NCBI GenBank assembly: GCA_021596325.1
Contig: JAKGDA010000044.1
Span: forward strand, 1-64,000
Length of the DNA: 64,000 nt
Reading direction: 5' to 3'
From: Parafenestella ontariensis
Lineage: Eukaryota > Ascomycota > Dothideomycetes > Pleosporales > Cucurbitariaceae
The translations under genes were made by a program, and so were the position numbers. Position 1 is the stretch's first letter; each line of letters starts with the position of its first letter. Shown here piece by piece: positions 33,984 through 46,403 of the stretch. Under the pieces are notes generated by a model, which saw nothing but the letters and a program-made list of their open reading frames with translations, searched no databases and had not been told where the DNA came from.

Positions 33984-36900
33984 ATGGCCGAGTGAGTTAA
34001 GTGTTCATACTCAATCCTTCCGCCCACTAATCGCAACTAGAGCGGACATCGTCTTTCAAACCTCACTGGAGGCTATCCGGAACACGCTCTCGGCTGACGA
34101 CCGAGCAGCGTTTCGCGCATTTTCGAATTACAAAGACATGGTCGCAGAAGTAAAGTTGCTAAGCGAGCAGTATGCCCAGAAGAATAGACTAGCAGGATGC
34201 TGTAAGAAAATTGCCAGCTTCGCAAAGGCTTTTGCGCCGTACTTCGAAGTTGTGAATATCTTTGTTCAGATCAAGCCCGAGTGGGCAGGGTGGTTCTGGG
34301 GATCATTGCGTCTCATCTTCCAGGTATTTTTCTCCAAAATGACGTGAAATGTATCTGTTGTTGCTAACCATAAACAGCTCGGCAGTAACCTCGTGGTTTT
34401 CCTCGGGAATGTGTCGGAGATGTTTGAACGGATCGCGTTCACTTTGCCACAATATCAGACATGGTTCGATCTATGTCAAACCCACATCAGGGAGAAAGAC
34501 AAGAACAGGCTCGGGTACGCCCTATCGTTCGTATATGCTGATATGATTGACTTTTGCGTCCATGTATACCGGCATCTTTTCGAAAGCCAAGCGCGGTAAG
34601 TCTGCTCCCCTATATATTATAACCATGTCTCATCATTAGACGACCAGGCTCGAGCTTTCTCAATCGGGCGACAATGACTGGAAGTCTGCTTTTGGGAACC
34701 TTTCATTCGCGATTTTCCGAGCTCCTTGAGCGATTGCAGAAACACCAACAATGGTTCGAGACCGAGGCAAAGATTCAGCAAGACGAGCTTATTACGCAAC
34801 ACTACGATAGCTTTCTCGACTATTTGAAGGTCTCGGAAAAGCAGAGCGAGCGAGATAGAAACAAGGAACTTATCGAAGAAGAACGTTGGTACGGTAAGCA
34901 GCAATCACGGTCCGCCTGTCGGATTAATTTGATACTAAACTTGATTAGGCGAGCAAATCAACAAGGTCTTAAAATGGATCTCAGGTCCACGCTACAGAGA
35001 TGTGTACGAGCGTGTCAAACGTGACAGATTTCCTGGAAGCGGAAAAGAATTTTTTCTCGAGCCTCGCTATCTGTCGTGGAGAACTTTTAGACCTCAAACA
35101 GAGGCTTCTGTCAATTCAGGTCAACCCGAACATGCATGGTTGTCGCGAATTCTGTCTATTCAAGGTAAGTCATCCATCTTCACTCATCGATTCAAAGGCT
35201 AAGGTTCACAGCTAAGCCGGGATATGGCAAAACGTACCTGTCGAGCATGATCATAGATGATCTTCACACAAATGCGCAGATGTTAGTCTCAGATGGTGAT
35301 GCCCCGGCTGTGGTTTTTTTTCACTTCTCATCATCCGACCGCTGGGGAACGACAAGTCCCGAAGGAGCTTTGCAGTCTATAGCAACCCAGATTGTGAAGG
35401 CTTACAAAGCTGACAAACTTGATATCGACGCGCTGAGCATTCTGCTGAATGAAACTGGTAGTGGCCAGAGCGAGGCCTCGACTGAGGATCTAATCACACT
35501 ACTGTGTATCCTTTTGCGACGACACCCAAATTTCCTTATCATCGATGGGATAGACGAATGCGATGAGCCAGAGAGGCTCTTGCAACTCATGTTTGACCTC
35601 TGTCAAACTCACGACTGTCGATTATTACTGCTCAGCCGCCCAACAATCGATTTGTCTTCTCAACGGCTGACAGATGTGCCCAGAGAAATTCAATCCTGCG
35701 TTTTCGCGCTTACAGGTTCTTTGAATTTTGAGGTCATCAAAAGATTCCTCGCGGCGAATTTGCGAAGACTGGCCGAATCTGGTGCGTTTGGTGATCGAAA
35801 ACTCAGGGACATTAAGGAGACCGCTTTATCCCTCACAGACCACGCCAACGGGATGTTTCTATGGGCACGTTTGTTTGTGAATTACCTCTACTGCTCAGCC
35901 CTCACACCCCGAGACCGTTTTGTGGCACTGTCCAAACCCTCGCAGCTCGAAGGCATTGAGAACCTGTACGATCGGATATTAGGCATTCTGGGCAAAAACA
36001 ACCAGCAAGAGAAATCGATTGCCGACGACATTATTCAATGGATTTCAGGGACCCTCTACCCTCTCAGTGTACCGACCCTTCATGTGGCTCTTGCCATTAT
36101 ACCAGGGCAACCGACAACTCCTATGCACTTTCTTATGGATTTTCCCGCATCCATTCCCAGGATTACATGTGCATTGGTGGAAATTACAGAAACTGGCAAT
36201 CTTGGTTTCATCACCTGTCCTTCAAAGAATATCTGGAGGGTAAGGCAAACAAGTCAAAAATACTTTCTCTCCATGATACAGCGTCCGTGAACCTTCACAT
36301 TGCTAGGAACTGCTTATCGTACCTTGCGTACGATGTACCGGCACGACCTCTGCAAAACATGAGACTTGTCGATATCCCAGGCTGTGGATGGCTCGAAGAA
36401 GCTGGCGCCAACCATATTGAGGCAAGGCCAGAGGACCATCTAAGAATGACCAAATCCGACCATCTCCAGCATTTGGCACAACAGTACCCATTACTCCGAT
36501 ATGCGGCGCTCAGCTGGTGCACCCATCTGCTGCGAGCGCATGGGTCGGAAAACAAAGAAATAAACTTGGATGGAGATACCACAGGCCCTCTTGACGTTGA
36601 AAAATCGCAATTAAGGCTAGACGAAATGATCAAAGGAAAGGCTCCTTGGACATCAGTCCTGGCCCGCTTCCTTGTCGATCGCAAAAGCATCACAACCTGG
36701 GTCGAAGCATGTTGCATTTTCCAGTACGCGCCTCGTCTCACCCAGCTACTACCGCTGCTTGAGTATCTTCGCGAACGTGGTTCAGCCAATACAACGGCAG
36801 ACCGGGAGCTTTGGTGGATTTTATCCGGGATGCACCAGTTGAGTGGCGCTCTGAACAGTCTTTGGGAACAGTATAGCACGAGCTTGATGCAGAACCCGTC

Positions 36901-37093
36901 GTTGATATGGCAAGATAGAATCAATGCTGCGGAAGATGCACACTTCTGGCCAGTCTGGAAAGATCAGCCATGGCTGATTGAGGACGAGATCGCGGACGAT
37001 GAAAATAATGCAGACGCTGGATTCATACCGGATCATGGCCACAGAAGGAAACGGCGCAGAACTGAAGGCGTTATGCACAGATATATCAGCTGA
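33984..37093 (+). CDS. NACHT-type STAND (NLR-like) protein, frameshifted
   Basis: Exons: 33984-33991, 34041-34323, 34378-34595, 34640-34893, 34949-35164 and a last exon from 35212. The N-terminal 200 residues match the DUF7708-type domain of fungal STAND proteins (WAGWFWGSLRLIFQLGSNL across a junction, then VSEMFERIAFTLPQY). The NACHT P-loop is AKPGYGKTYL at residues 327-336 and Walker B is FLIIDGIDECDE near 433-444. At codon 660 (36210-36212) the frame ending GNLGFI must shift by one base to continue as HLSFKEYLEG to the stop at 37093 (953 aa equivalent). As written, the frame stops at 36290 (685 aa). No acceptable intron repairs it. Either a pseudogene, a truncated functional allele or an assembly error. 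Confidence 0.82.
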
Positions 37094-37485
37094 TCCAGAC
37101 TGTGGTGGTTGCTGGTCTGATAATCGCACCCTGTGAATGACTATAATTGAACTGTCTTAGCTATCTATCCTGCGTTCATTTGTTTCTTTCTACACACTCT
37201 TTGAGATACTCATCTTGTATGCGTGGGCGAACTGTGCGGGGATCACACACGATTGGCTCTCGATTTCAATGCAGCTGCACCGCATAATTAGCCGCACCAA
37301 ACACAGCTGACCGGTTCCTTTCCGTCCCGTTTCGCATACGCCTATCTTCAGGGTACACGAATACATGGGCTGGACACTGGACCATGCATATCTCACTTGA
37401 ACCCCGCTTGTGCGACCTAGCTCCGTTTGACATTTTCTTATCCCTTGTCTAACTTCCCACAAGCGCTGCAACGTTCTGGTACAGC
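37094..37485. other. Intergenic; permease promoter
   Basis: Short spacer between the NACHT gene and the permease. The minus-strand frame at 37190-37471 shows no family features. Confidence 0.5.
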
Positions 37486-39173
37486 ATGTCTACCTCTTTA
37501 GAGAAAAACTTTACACAAGACAACCCTCAAGAAGTTGAGGATCGATACGATGATGTCTCGGAAACAAGCGAAAAGGCAGGCACCCGCGCCGATAGGCTGT
37601 CCATGTGGAGGATGGGGAAGACACAGGAACTTCTTCGTAACTTCCGCTTCGTATCCATCTTTGGCTTCTCAATGATACTTATGGCTAGTTGGGAGACGAT
37701 GCTCGGGTGAATTTCCCCTGCTCTTCTACTACTTTCATACTCTTAGGCTTACTTTGAACAGTACTTCCGGTATCGGTCTAATAGATGGTGGGACAGCAGG
37801 CATGATATGGATGTACCTCATCGTCTGGGTGGGCTTCATCTGCGTCAACACCTCGATGGCTGAAATGGGCTCCATGGCACCGACATCAGGCGGTCAATAT
37901 CATTGGGTGAGCGAATTCGCACCGCTGCGCTACCAAAAGTTTCTCAGCTACACGATCGGCTGGCTTTGTGTTCTGGGGTGGCAGACTGGCGCTGCAAACA
38001 CGGCTTTCCTTGCCGGTACACAGATACAAGGCTTGATTGCGCTGAACATTCCCGATTATTCGTTTGAAGCGTGGCATGGGACTTTGCTGGTGTTTGCGGT
38101 CTCCGCCTTCAACGTCGTCTTCAACACCTTCTTAGTCAAGAAGCTTCCAATCATCGAGGCAGTTGTCCTATTTGTCCATGTTCTAGGCTTTTTCGCGGTT
38201 CTAGCCGTGTTATGGGCCACTGGACCTGTCGGAGACGCTCATCAAACTTTCACGGCCTTCAATGACTATGGCGGCTGGAACGACAACGGCCTTGCGACAC
38301 TTTCAGGCCTTGTAGCAGTCGTTTTGCCACTGCTCGGAGCTGATGCAGCTGTTCATATGTCGGAGGAAGTGCGCGATGCCGCCAAAATTATCCCGCGAAG
38401 CATGATCTGGACGACACTGGCGAATGGGGCTATGGGCTTCGTCATGCTGATCACATTTTGCTCGGTGCTTGGTAGCATTGATGATGCTCTGGCATCGCCA
38501 ACTAAACAACCATATCTATACGTGTTCTACAACTCGACGGGTTCGGCTGCCGGAGCGTCAGTCATGGGCGCTCTCGTTATTCTCATGGCGATTTTCTGCA
38601 ACCTGTCAATTACAGCAACGTCCTCCAGACAATTATTTGCGTTTGCGAGAGATAAGGGTGTGCCTTTCCATAAGACGTTTGCATACGTAAGTGATCACCC
38701 ACGAACGTCGTCAAAGTACGACTATTGAACGTGCACAGGTACCTCCGAGATGGAATGTCCCCATCAACGCTATTTGTCTCTCCTTTGGCGTGTCCTGCCT
38801 TCTGTCTCTCATCAACCTAGGCTCCTCCGTTGCCCTCATGAATATCGCTTCGTTGTCTACCGGAGCGATCATGGCTTCCTACATCGTCTCCATATCGTGC
38901 ATCGCACTCAAACGCATACGGGGTGAGCCGCTACTGCCGTCCAAGTTCAATCTTGGTCGCTTTGGTCTACCTATCAACATAGCCTCTATCCTGTTTCTCG
39001 TATTTGTTTTCATCTTCTCTTTCTTCCCAATGGGCCCAAAGCCTACGTCAGCAGGGATGAACTGGAGCTGTTTGATGTTTGGTGTCACACTAATGTTTTC
39101 GCTGATATATTACATGGTGAAAGGGAGACATGTGTACGTGGGACCTGTGGAGTATGTCAAGAAATCTGCTTGA
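37486..39173 (+). CDS. Amino-acid/GABA permease (Uga4-like)
   Basis: APC-family transporter of 526 aa, exons 37486-37706, 37762-38686 and 38739-39173; introns are 55 and 52 nt. The tail before helix 1 is acidic and ends with GKTQELLRNFRFVSIFGFSM, the typical start of the amino-acid/choline (ACT) branch. GLIDGGTAGMIWMYLIVW and MAPTSGGQYHWVSEFAP mark helices 2-3; VVLPLLGADAAVHMSEEVRDA is the mid-protein signature and RDKGVPFHKTFAYVPPRWNVP spans the second junction. About 12 helices are present. Substrate is likely GABA or a related amine or amino acid, and GABA aminotransferase is encoded at 23.7-25.3 kb in this window. Confidence 0.9.
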
Positions 39174-39809
39174 GAATACTCCCTTCTGCGTTGCGGTTTC
39201 AAAGACGAGTAAGTTGACGATAAAGTGTGGTGGCACGACGAAGTTCAATGCTTCATCCCGTGCACTTTACCAACGCAGACTAAGATATACCGTTGAAGCT
39301 CATTTGGCATGGAGCACATGTCTTTAATGTATTTCCAAACCCGTGATACCATAACCGAACGCCTATGCAAGAAGAGAGCGAAGTGGATCATACACGAGTC
39401 ATGGCTTCCTCGGCTTTCTGATCTAGCGATCGTGGGATTGAGCAAATATCATCGGTCTAGGTATAGACTTTATGTGCACTTTCATCGCCATAGTCAATTG
39501 CCATGGAAAAACACTTCAGACGGTATGAGGTCAGACCTGGTAGAGCCTCTTAGTCTTAGGTATATGGTATTGTGCAAACAGCATGCATGTCGCTTCACGG
39601 CATCAAGCTGCGCTTGCCGCTTCTGGTGTTTGCGGGGGTGCCTTGGACCGAGGCAAAAAAGGCCGCCCAAGCTTCCATACAAAGGCAACTCAAGCAACCA
39701 TCAGTATCAACATGCGACTTTCATTTTCCTCGCCATCTTTTGTTCGCTGCTTGAGTCGCACTTCTACCCAAACGCTGCTGTTGCCTACGCGAATCTCAAT
39801 ACAGCCAAC
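39174..39809. other. Intergenic; upstream of acyl-CoA dehydrogenase gene
   Basis: The dehydrogenase frame stays open back to 39309, but that stretch lacks homology-type features and has a composition unlike the rest of the protein. It is treated as 5' flank. Confidence 0.5.
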
Positions 39810-41828
39810 ATGACGCAGCAACAACCACTCACAGCTTCCTCCTCTACCTCCGGCTTCTTTCAAGCGCTTCCAGTCCTTCCACCGCAGTACACGGCGGTTG
39901 AGTCACTACCCCAAGCAGATCGGTTGCAATTCAAGAGTAGCACTGATGCCTCGGATGACAAGGTTATCTCACGAATCTTCGAACTTTATCTTCCAGCCAA
40001 CACCCCCGAGGTGACCAAACATGCTCACCACCTTGCCCGACTATCCTTAGACCCATCTGTTCTCGTCCATGCCACTGATGCCGAGACCAACCATCCTGTG
40101 CTCCGCTCGCTCACTACCTTTGGTGAAGAGAACAAAAACGACCCGCTATGGACGACTACCGGATGGCAAAAGCTCAAGGAAATTGGCTACCGAGAAGGCA
40201 TCGTAGCAGTCGCCTACGACAAGTCGCACAACCATTTCAACAGACGGATCCATCAATTCGGAGATAATCATATCTGGAGTTGTACTGGAACGATGACTGG
40301 CTGCCCCCAAAGTATGACTGATGGAGCGGCGACATTATTGTCCAAGCATTTAAAAGAGCCTGACGGCGATCAGCCAGGTCGTAGTAAGGTACTTGCAGAA
40401 GCGTACCGTAGATTGACAAGTCGAGATCCCGCCATAGCTTGGACCAGTGGACAGTGGATGACTGAGAGAACGGGCGGTAGTGATGTTTCTGGGACCGAGA
40501 CTGTCGCAAATCGACTCTCTCCACAAGAACAAGAACAAGAAGCTAAAGAGGGGAGAAGTGTCGATTCGGTCGGTATGCAACTTGGACCATGGAAGATCGA
40601 TGGATTCAAATGGTTTAGCAGTGCCACCGACTCAGAAATGAGCGTCCTCCTTGCGCGTACCTCAAAGGGCGGGTTGTCAGCGTTTTACGTACCCATGCGA
40701 CGACGCCTAGGGACCAAAACACCGTCCGCAAATATCATCAACGAGGAAGCCCCGCCTCGATCTGAGTTGAATGGCATTCGCATACAGCGCCTGAAGAACA
40801 AACTTGGAACTAAGTCGCTGCCAACAGCGGAACTCGAACTAAAAGGCGCCCGCGGGTGGCTCATTGGCACTGAAGGCAAGGGTGTCAAGGAGATCTCAGC
40901 AATTCTAAACATCACTCGATTATCCACTGCTGCTGGCAGCGCAGCGAATTGGGCGAGAGGTCTTGCAATCTGCCGTGCATACAGCAAGGTCCGGAAAGTT
41001 CGCGGCGGCCTACTTCAAGACAATCCAGCACACCTCACTTGGATGGCCGAAGAGACAGTCAAATACTGGGCTGGCGCTCACTTCGCCTTTCTTGGTGTCG
41101 CGATGCAGGGCGCATTGGAACAAGACTGGGAAAAGGTGGTTGCCAACACGAAGGCTGCAAAGCTCATTCCTCAAGACAAAACGGTAGTAGCAACACTGAT
41201 GCGCCTTCTACTGCCGGTTATGAAAGCACAGATTAGCGTTGCCTCTGTCCATGGTCTGCGGCAGTGCATGGAATGTCTTGGCGGCGTGGGATACTGCGAA
41301 AACAATGAAGATGGCGGCCTTCTGAATATCGCGAAGATCTATCGTGACAACCTCGTCAATCCGATCTGGGAAGGCACAGTCAGTGTCATGGCAGAAGATG
41401 TTGTGCGTGTGCTTACTGATAAGCGGCTCGGCAACGGCGACACCCTCTTGAATGTCTTCGTTCCGTGGATCCGTGGTGTCTTGGGTAGATGCTCAACAGC
41501 ATTTGACGTCGAGGTCATGATTCTAGACGAACGATTAGAGGCCCTTCTTAAGTTGGTTCGTGGCGCATCGAAAGAGGAGCTGCTGTACCATGGGAGAGAA
41601 ATATTGGAGCATATCGAAGCTATAGTCAGTGGTGCCGTCGTGATGTTCGACGCATGGGTCAACCCGGATCCCGTTGCGCGCGTTATCGCGATACGCTGGG
41701 TGCATTCGAAGGCGCTAAGCCCACAGGTAGTTCAAGCATCGCGAGATTGGACACAAACGGTACGAACGGACAAGAGCATCTTCCTGGGAACCTCGAGTAC
41801 AGCAGTAGAGTCACAGGCGAAGTTGTGA
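39810..41828 (+). CDS. Acyl-CoA dehydrogenase, AidB-like
   Basis: Single-exon flavoprotein of 672 aa. FAD-binding acyl-CoA dehydrogenase with the layout of AidB/ACAD11-type enzymes: an N-terminal helical part, WTSGQWMTERTGGSDVSGTE (the MTE-GGSDV flavin-loop motif), GFKWFSSATDSEMSVLLART, AFYVPMR, LKNKLGTKSLPTAELEL, GWLIGTEGKGVKEI and ILNITRLSTA. Near the C-terminus ECLGGVGYCENNEDGGLLNIAKIYRDNLV contains the helix that carries the family glycine. The substrate could be a branched acyl-CoA or none known, as for AidB. The start was placed at 39810 because upstream codons in frame look non-coding. Confidence 0.9.
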   Translation: MTQQQPLTASSSTSGFFQALPVLPPQYTAVESLPQADRLQFKSSTDASDDKVISRIFELYLPANTPEVTKHAHHLARLSLDPSVLVHATDAETNHPVLRSLTTFGEENKNDPLWTTTGWQKLKEIGYREGIVAVAYDKSHNHFNRRIHQFGDNHIWSCTGTMTGCPQSMTDGAATLLSKHLKEPDGDQPGRSKVLAEAYRRLTSRDPAIAWTSGQWMTERTGGSDVSGTETVANRLSPQEQEQEAKEGRSVDSVGMQLGPWKIDGFKWFSSATDSEMSVLLARTSKGGLSAFYVPMRRRLGTKTPSANIINEEAPPRSELNGIRIQRLKNKLGTKSLPTAELELKGARGWLIGTEGKGVKEISAILNITRLSTAAGSAANWARGLAICRAYSKVRKVRGGLLQDNPAHLTWMAEETVKYWAGAHFAFLGVAMQGALEQDWEKVVANTKAAKLIPQDKTVVATLMRLLLPVMKAQISVASVHGLRQCMECLGGVGYCENNEDGGLLNIAKIYRDNLVNPIWEGTVSVMAEDVVRVLTDKRLGNGDTLLNVFVPWIRGVLGRCSTAFDVEVMILDERLEALLKLVRGASKEELLYHGREILEHIEAIVSGAVVMFDAWVNPDPVARVIAIRWVHSKALSPQVVQASRDWTQTVRTDKSIFLGTSSTAVESQAKL

Positions 41829-43114
41829 TCAGCAGCACGTTTCAGGTGCAACAAACAGTACAGTTTTGTGCCTTAGCCTTGACTGCTAGCATACACATAG
41901 CACGCCTTTTGTCAGCATCTCGTTTCTTCCAAAGTGCACATATATCTTAAGTAGGTGAAAGAAAATCTCATCTAGATGTCAGCACATCGACAGCAAGCTG
42001 GTTGCTTGCTGACATCTTCTACAACGCTCAAACACCCTTACTTGATGAGTTGGCTGTCTGGTGACCGTACAAATCCCAGGGCTACCCACTAGGGAAGGCA
42101 TAGGGCACTGTTCTGTGCACTTTCATAAAAAGAAGTAATACCATGTATTCGATCATCCAATCATTATAGCGAAAGGCCACGATAAGCTTACTTGAGGGCG
42201 GTGATGACTATAGCCCGCATCCCCGCATTCTCCGACGCAAATCTGCGGGGCGCCGCTATCAAGATGGGTCTCCACCACCAACGCCGGAAGCAGTCAAGTG
42301 GGCTTCACTCCAGGACCTACCACGATGGAACTCTACAATATTTTGTTTCGATTATTATAGAGTCGTAGAGACCGTGAGACTGCCTAGCGATATTAGCAGA
42401 TCACCTAGGGTACCGAGTGGTTAGGTCAGCACAGGATTTGAAGATAGTACCTATGGTCAGGCCGATGCAATATGTTCCGAAAGACTACACTCCGGCAGTC
42501 TCATTCCATGCCAATGGCTTCGCTAATCATGCATGCTTCAGTCAAGCACAGTGCACCAGCTCATCGTTGCTGTTGCACAGCGCCAGCCACAGTTTTCTAG
42601 GCAACGCTTTAATTGGCAAGATAACGATTGATGTTCGAAAAAGGTTTCCTTCGCACTACGGTCTCATCATGCGGCCGGATACCAGCCATACGAAGCACAG
42701 GAGATTAAATCTCCGTTCGTTCCACATCTCAGTACTCCGCCAATCGGCTCCTCAGCGTAACCGAGACGCATATGGACGTCCTTTAACAGCCAATAGACAT
42801 TCAACCGCCCAAAGCTGTTTCCATGCTCACGCTAGATGAGTTAAGGCAGTAGAATGAATAAACACAGCGTGTTTGCTGATCGCACCATTAAGAGATGCGG
42901 CTTACTGCATGGGCGCCGAGTTCGATAGTTGATTCTCCGAGGCGGCCCAAGAAATTGTGAAGATCCATGTTGTCCAAGGTCGGCGAACAGCTCAGCCATT
43001 GTGTTATTGAGGCTTACCATATAATGAAGCCGTCTTCCACGCCCTGTGCTCGATGTCCACATGCTCTCAGGTAATTCTCGCTTGTCCTAGGGAAACACCA
43101 ACTCTGCTTCCAAG
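41829..43114. other. Intergenic, no gene seen
   Basis: About 1.3 kb with only scattered open frames, the longest at 42417-42839, none with motifs or a credible splice structure. It holds the 3' flank of the dehydrogenase gene and the promoter of the MFS gene. Confidence 0.55.
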
Positions 43115-44839
43115 ATGGCGAAATACGACAATGTGGAGCTCATACCAGGTACTGAGATCATGAACGATGATGGCACAGCGAAGAAGACTCTCGTACCTCA
43201 ACCATCTTCCAATCCTCAGGATCCATTGAACTGGTCGATGACATGGAAGCGTAAGTCCATACCACTCCAGCCGCCATCCACCCTAACTAATATCATCAGT
43301 CACTGTTATGGCTTCCCAATGGCTCTTCACCTGGATCTCAGTTACCGGTGCCCTATCGATCGCGCCCATGTTTCCTCTTCTCGGCCAGGAGTTCCACCTC
43401 AACAACAATCAACTCTCCATGCTTACCGGTATCACTGTCATCACGCTGGGCTTCGCCAACTTCATCATCGTCCCACTCAGTAACATATTTGGGCGACGCG
43501 CCGTTAGCCTTGTTTTCTCGGTCCTTATCATGCTGACCTGCATTTGGCAGGCGTCGGCAACTTCGCACCGCAGTTTGCTTGCTGCGAGGGCGGTGAATGG
43601 GCTGGTTTGCGCGACTAGTGAGAGCATTCCGGTGCAGATGATTGCGGACGTGTTCTTCCTCCACGAGCGTGGACTGTGGACTGGTGTGTACTTGTAAGTA
43701 GTCCAAACAGCAACAGTTGTGGTCATATCGCTGACGCAGTTCATAGTACCGGATACTTCCTCGGAGCCTTCCTCGGCCCGGTCATGGCTGGAAACATCGC
43801 CGCTCATCATGGTTGGCAATCCTTCTTCTGGCTCGAGACCGCACTCTCTGGTGTGGCCATCATTCTCGTCGCCGTTGCGTTCCCCGAGACAAAGTACCAC
43901 CGCAACCATGCCGCACACAAGGTCACTGCTCCTGCTGAGATCATCCACCAAGCTGGCAGTGGTGTAGTAACCAGCGAAGATGCGGGCCAGTTGGAGAAGC
44001 AGACCACCCACACCGCTCACCATGATTCTGAAAGCAGTTCGCTCCATGCTACCTCGGTCACGAATGGACGCCCATCTCGCGCGCAGTATATGCCCTTCCG
44101 GAAACCGGACCCCCGCTGGAAGATGTTCGTGGTCCGCGATACCTGGACGCCTATCAAGGTCTTCTTCAATCCCATCATCTTATGGGCTGGGTTGATGCTT
44201 GCCGGCCCCGCAGACCTCGTCCTGTTCTTCAACATCACCGAGTCTCCCATCCTCGCCGCACCACCTTACCTCTTCAGGCCAGACCAAGTCGGCTACACGA
44301 ACTTCGCCTTTGTAATCGGTGCGCTGATTGGTCTGGCTACTGCTGGCCCCTACTCCGACTGGGTTGCCGCCCGCGCGACACGCAAGAATGGCGGCGTGCG
44401 TGAGGCTGAGATGAGGTTGCCGGCGCTGTGGTTCTACATGATCGTCACAATGCTCTCCCTAATCCTCGGCGGAGTTGCATACCAGCGCCAATGGGCGTGG
44501 GGTCACATTGTCGTCTGGGGCTACGGTTTGGCCGGTCTCTCCGTTACTACCGTGCCCACTATCTGCATCGCGTATGCGATCGACTGCTACAAGCCCATTT
44601 CCGGCGAGATCATGGTCGTCGCAACTGTGTGCAAGAACTTCATCGCTTTCTCATACAGCTACTGGGTGTTTGATCTTGCGCATGAGAGCAAAGATGGCTG
44701 GATCACGCCGGCCATGGTGATTTTCGCTTGTACGGTTGGGCCGGCGCTGTTTGCGTTTCCGCTGTATTATGGGTTGGGGAAGAGGATTCGCAGGTGGACG
44801 AAGGGAAGTGACGTGCATCGTATGGAGGAGATAATCTGA
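43115..44839 (+). CDS. MFS transporter, DHA1-like
   Basis: Major facilitator superfamily transporter of 540 aa, exons 43115-43250, 43300-43693 and 43747-44839; introns are 49 and 53 nt. A short cytosolic N-terminus ends with DPLNWSMTWK, typical of fungal DHA1 carriers. TM2-3 carry FANFIIVPLSNIFGRRAVSLV (the GRR motif A) and the fourth segment RAVNGLVCATSESIPVQMIAD. A hydrophilic loop of about 90 residues separates the two halves (ESSSLHATSVTNGR region). About 12 helices are present. Likely export of small metabolites or drugs; the substrate is unknown. It is followed by an SDR gene on the same strand. Confidence 0.9.
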
Positions 44840-45139
44840 ACAAGATAGGTTGACATGTATGAGGCGGGTGAAGGGTGCTTTTATAATTGAGTATGTAAGC
44901 AATGAACTGGGACGAAATTATACGAACAGAACTACACAATACATGGCGCTAAAGTTTTTTGGTTCTGCTATCATGCGATGTTAAATGGGAAGGAATATCG
45001 TGCATGCGGCCGCTCGGTAATCGCCAGAGAAGGTGCGCTAAATATTTGACGTCATCAGAGATTTTCAACTGCGAGCAAATGCCCGTCGCGCTTTGGTGTC
45101 CCACGTATTTCGTGTCACGATTAGACATATTACTACATC

Positions 45140-46091
45140 ATGTCCACCCTCAACAGCAAAGTCGTTGTCATTACAGGATGCAGCAGCGGCATTGGCCTCG
45201 CAACCGCCCGCCTCTTCCTTGAGCGCCAGGCCATAGTCTTCGGCATCGATGTGGGCGCCATCCCTCAAAAACTTGCCGACTCACACAGCACCTTTTCCTT
45301 CCATCAGGTCGATCTCACCACCGATCAGGCCGTTGAGCACGCAATTGCAAAGTGTATTGCGAAGCACGACAGAATCGATGTTTTGGTGAATTGCGCTGGC
45401 GTGAGTGATGGCTGGTCCAGCGCAGACACGATACAGGACGACGAGTGGGAGCGCGTTATGAGTATCAATTTGACGGTTCCGATTCGCATGATGAGAGCTG
45501 TGCTGCCGGCGATGAAGGAGCAGAAAGGGGGAAGTATAGTCAATGTGGCTAGCAAGGCGGGTATTTCTGGAGCTGCGGCTGGTATCGCGTACACAGCGAG
45601 CAAGCATGGGCTTGTACGTTCTCACTTCGCCCTGTGCAGATTGGACCACAGATCTTGGACTATCAGGCTTACAATGTAACAGGTTGGAGCCACGAAGAAT
45701 GTCGCATGGCGCTTCCACACCGATAACATTCGGTGCAACGGCGTGCTTCCTGGTGGTGCGTATCTCAATTTAATCCCTTGGACTATGCTTAGCTTTGTAC
45801 CTAATTCCTACAGGTGTTGCAACGAACATCGCGTCCTCCGTCCATATGGAAGAATTTGACTCGGCCGGGTTCAACTCATTCTTGTAGGTCTACTAATCGA
45901 AAATGGTATCTGAAGCTGACTTCGACAGCCCCATTGTGCAACTCCACGTATCGAAAGACAGCGAAGGAACTCCCGTCCCGGTGATTGGAGTGGACGATGT
46001 TGCGCGAGGCATCGCTTTTCTTGCCTCAGACGAAGCGAAGATGATTAATGGTGCGATGATCCCGATTGACAATGCGTGGTCAACGATATAG
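45140..46091 (+). CDS. Classical short-chain dehydrogenase/reductase
   Basis: Soluble NAD(P)-dependent oxidoreductase of 259 aa, exons 45140-45613, 45683-45755, 45814-45883 and 45929-46091; introns are 69, 58 and 45 nt. VVVITGCSSGIGLATARLF gives the TGxxxGIG cofactor motif at residues 12-19, LVNCAG is the NNAG-type motif, SIVNVASKAGISG carries the catalytic serine region and YTASKHG the YxxxK pair. FLASDEAKMINGAMIPIDNAW is the standard C-terminal block. All phases fit. The substrate cannot be predicted. Confidence 0.92.
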
Positions 46092-46403
46092 CGCCAGTTC
46101 CCAGTCAGTATGTTCCAAAAGTACCCCAAGAGTAGAAGAGAGGTATTATGTTCGAGAACGAAGCAAGAAGTGGCTTAAGGGTTGGGTGTATACCACATAT
46201 CTCGCCTTTTGAGCTGGGTCGTCCCTCTGCATGATTTGGTTTGGTCGTCAGCCTCAAAGAGAGACGTCACGCGGCTTGAAATAGTCGCGAACCACGACTT
46301 AAAAAACCGAGCAAAGACCACATATTACAATACGATGAAGCCTTTATTATTTTACCGAACATATCCTACTCTTCGATTATAGCAGCCCTTTCTCTACCCT
46401 CTT
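46092..46403. other. Short convergent spacer
   Basis: 312 bp between the SDR gene (plus) and the VOC gene (minus), probably both 3' flanks. Nothing else is visible. Confidence 0.5.

Noticed and set aside
36239..36280. A 42-nt intron (GTAAGG to ATACAG) as an explanation of the NACHT frameshift
   Set aside because: Its length is a multiple of three, so it does not change frame, and the sequence inside fits the domain.
39309..39809. N-terminal extension of the acyl-CoA dehydrogenase
   Set aside because: The composition is unlike the enzyme, with clusters of Cys and Arg, and family similarity begins only after 39810.
42417..42839. A 140-aa plus-strand open frame
   Set aside because: No recognisable motif and no plausible exon joins in the surrounding 1.3 kb.
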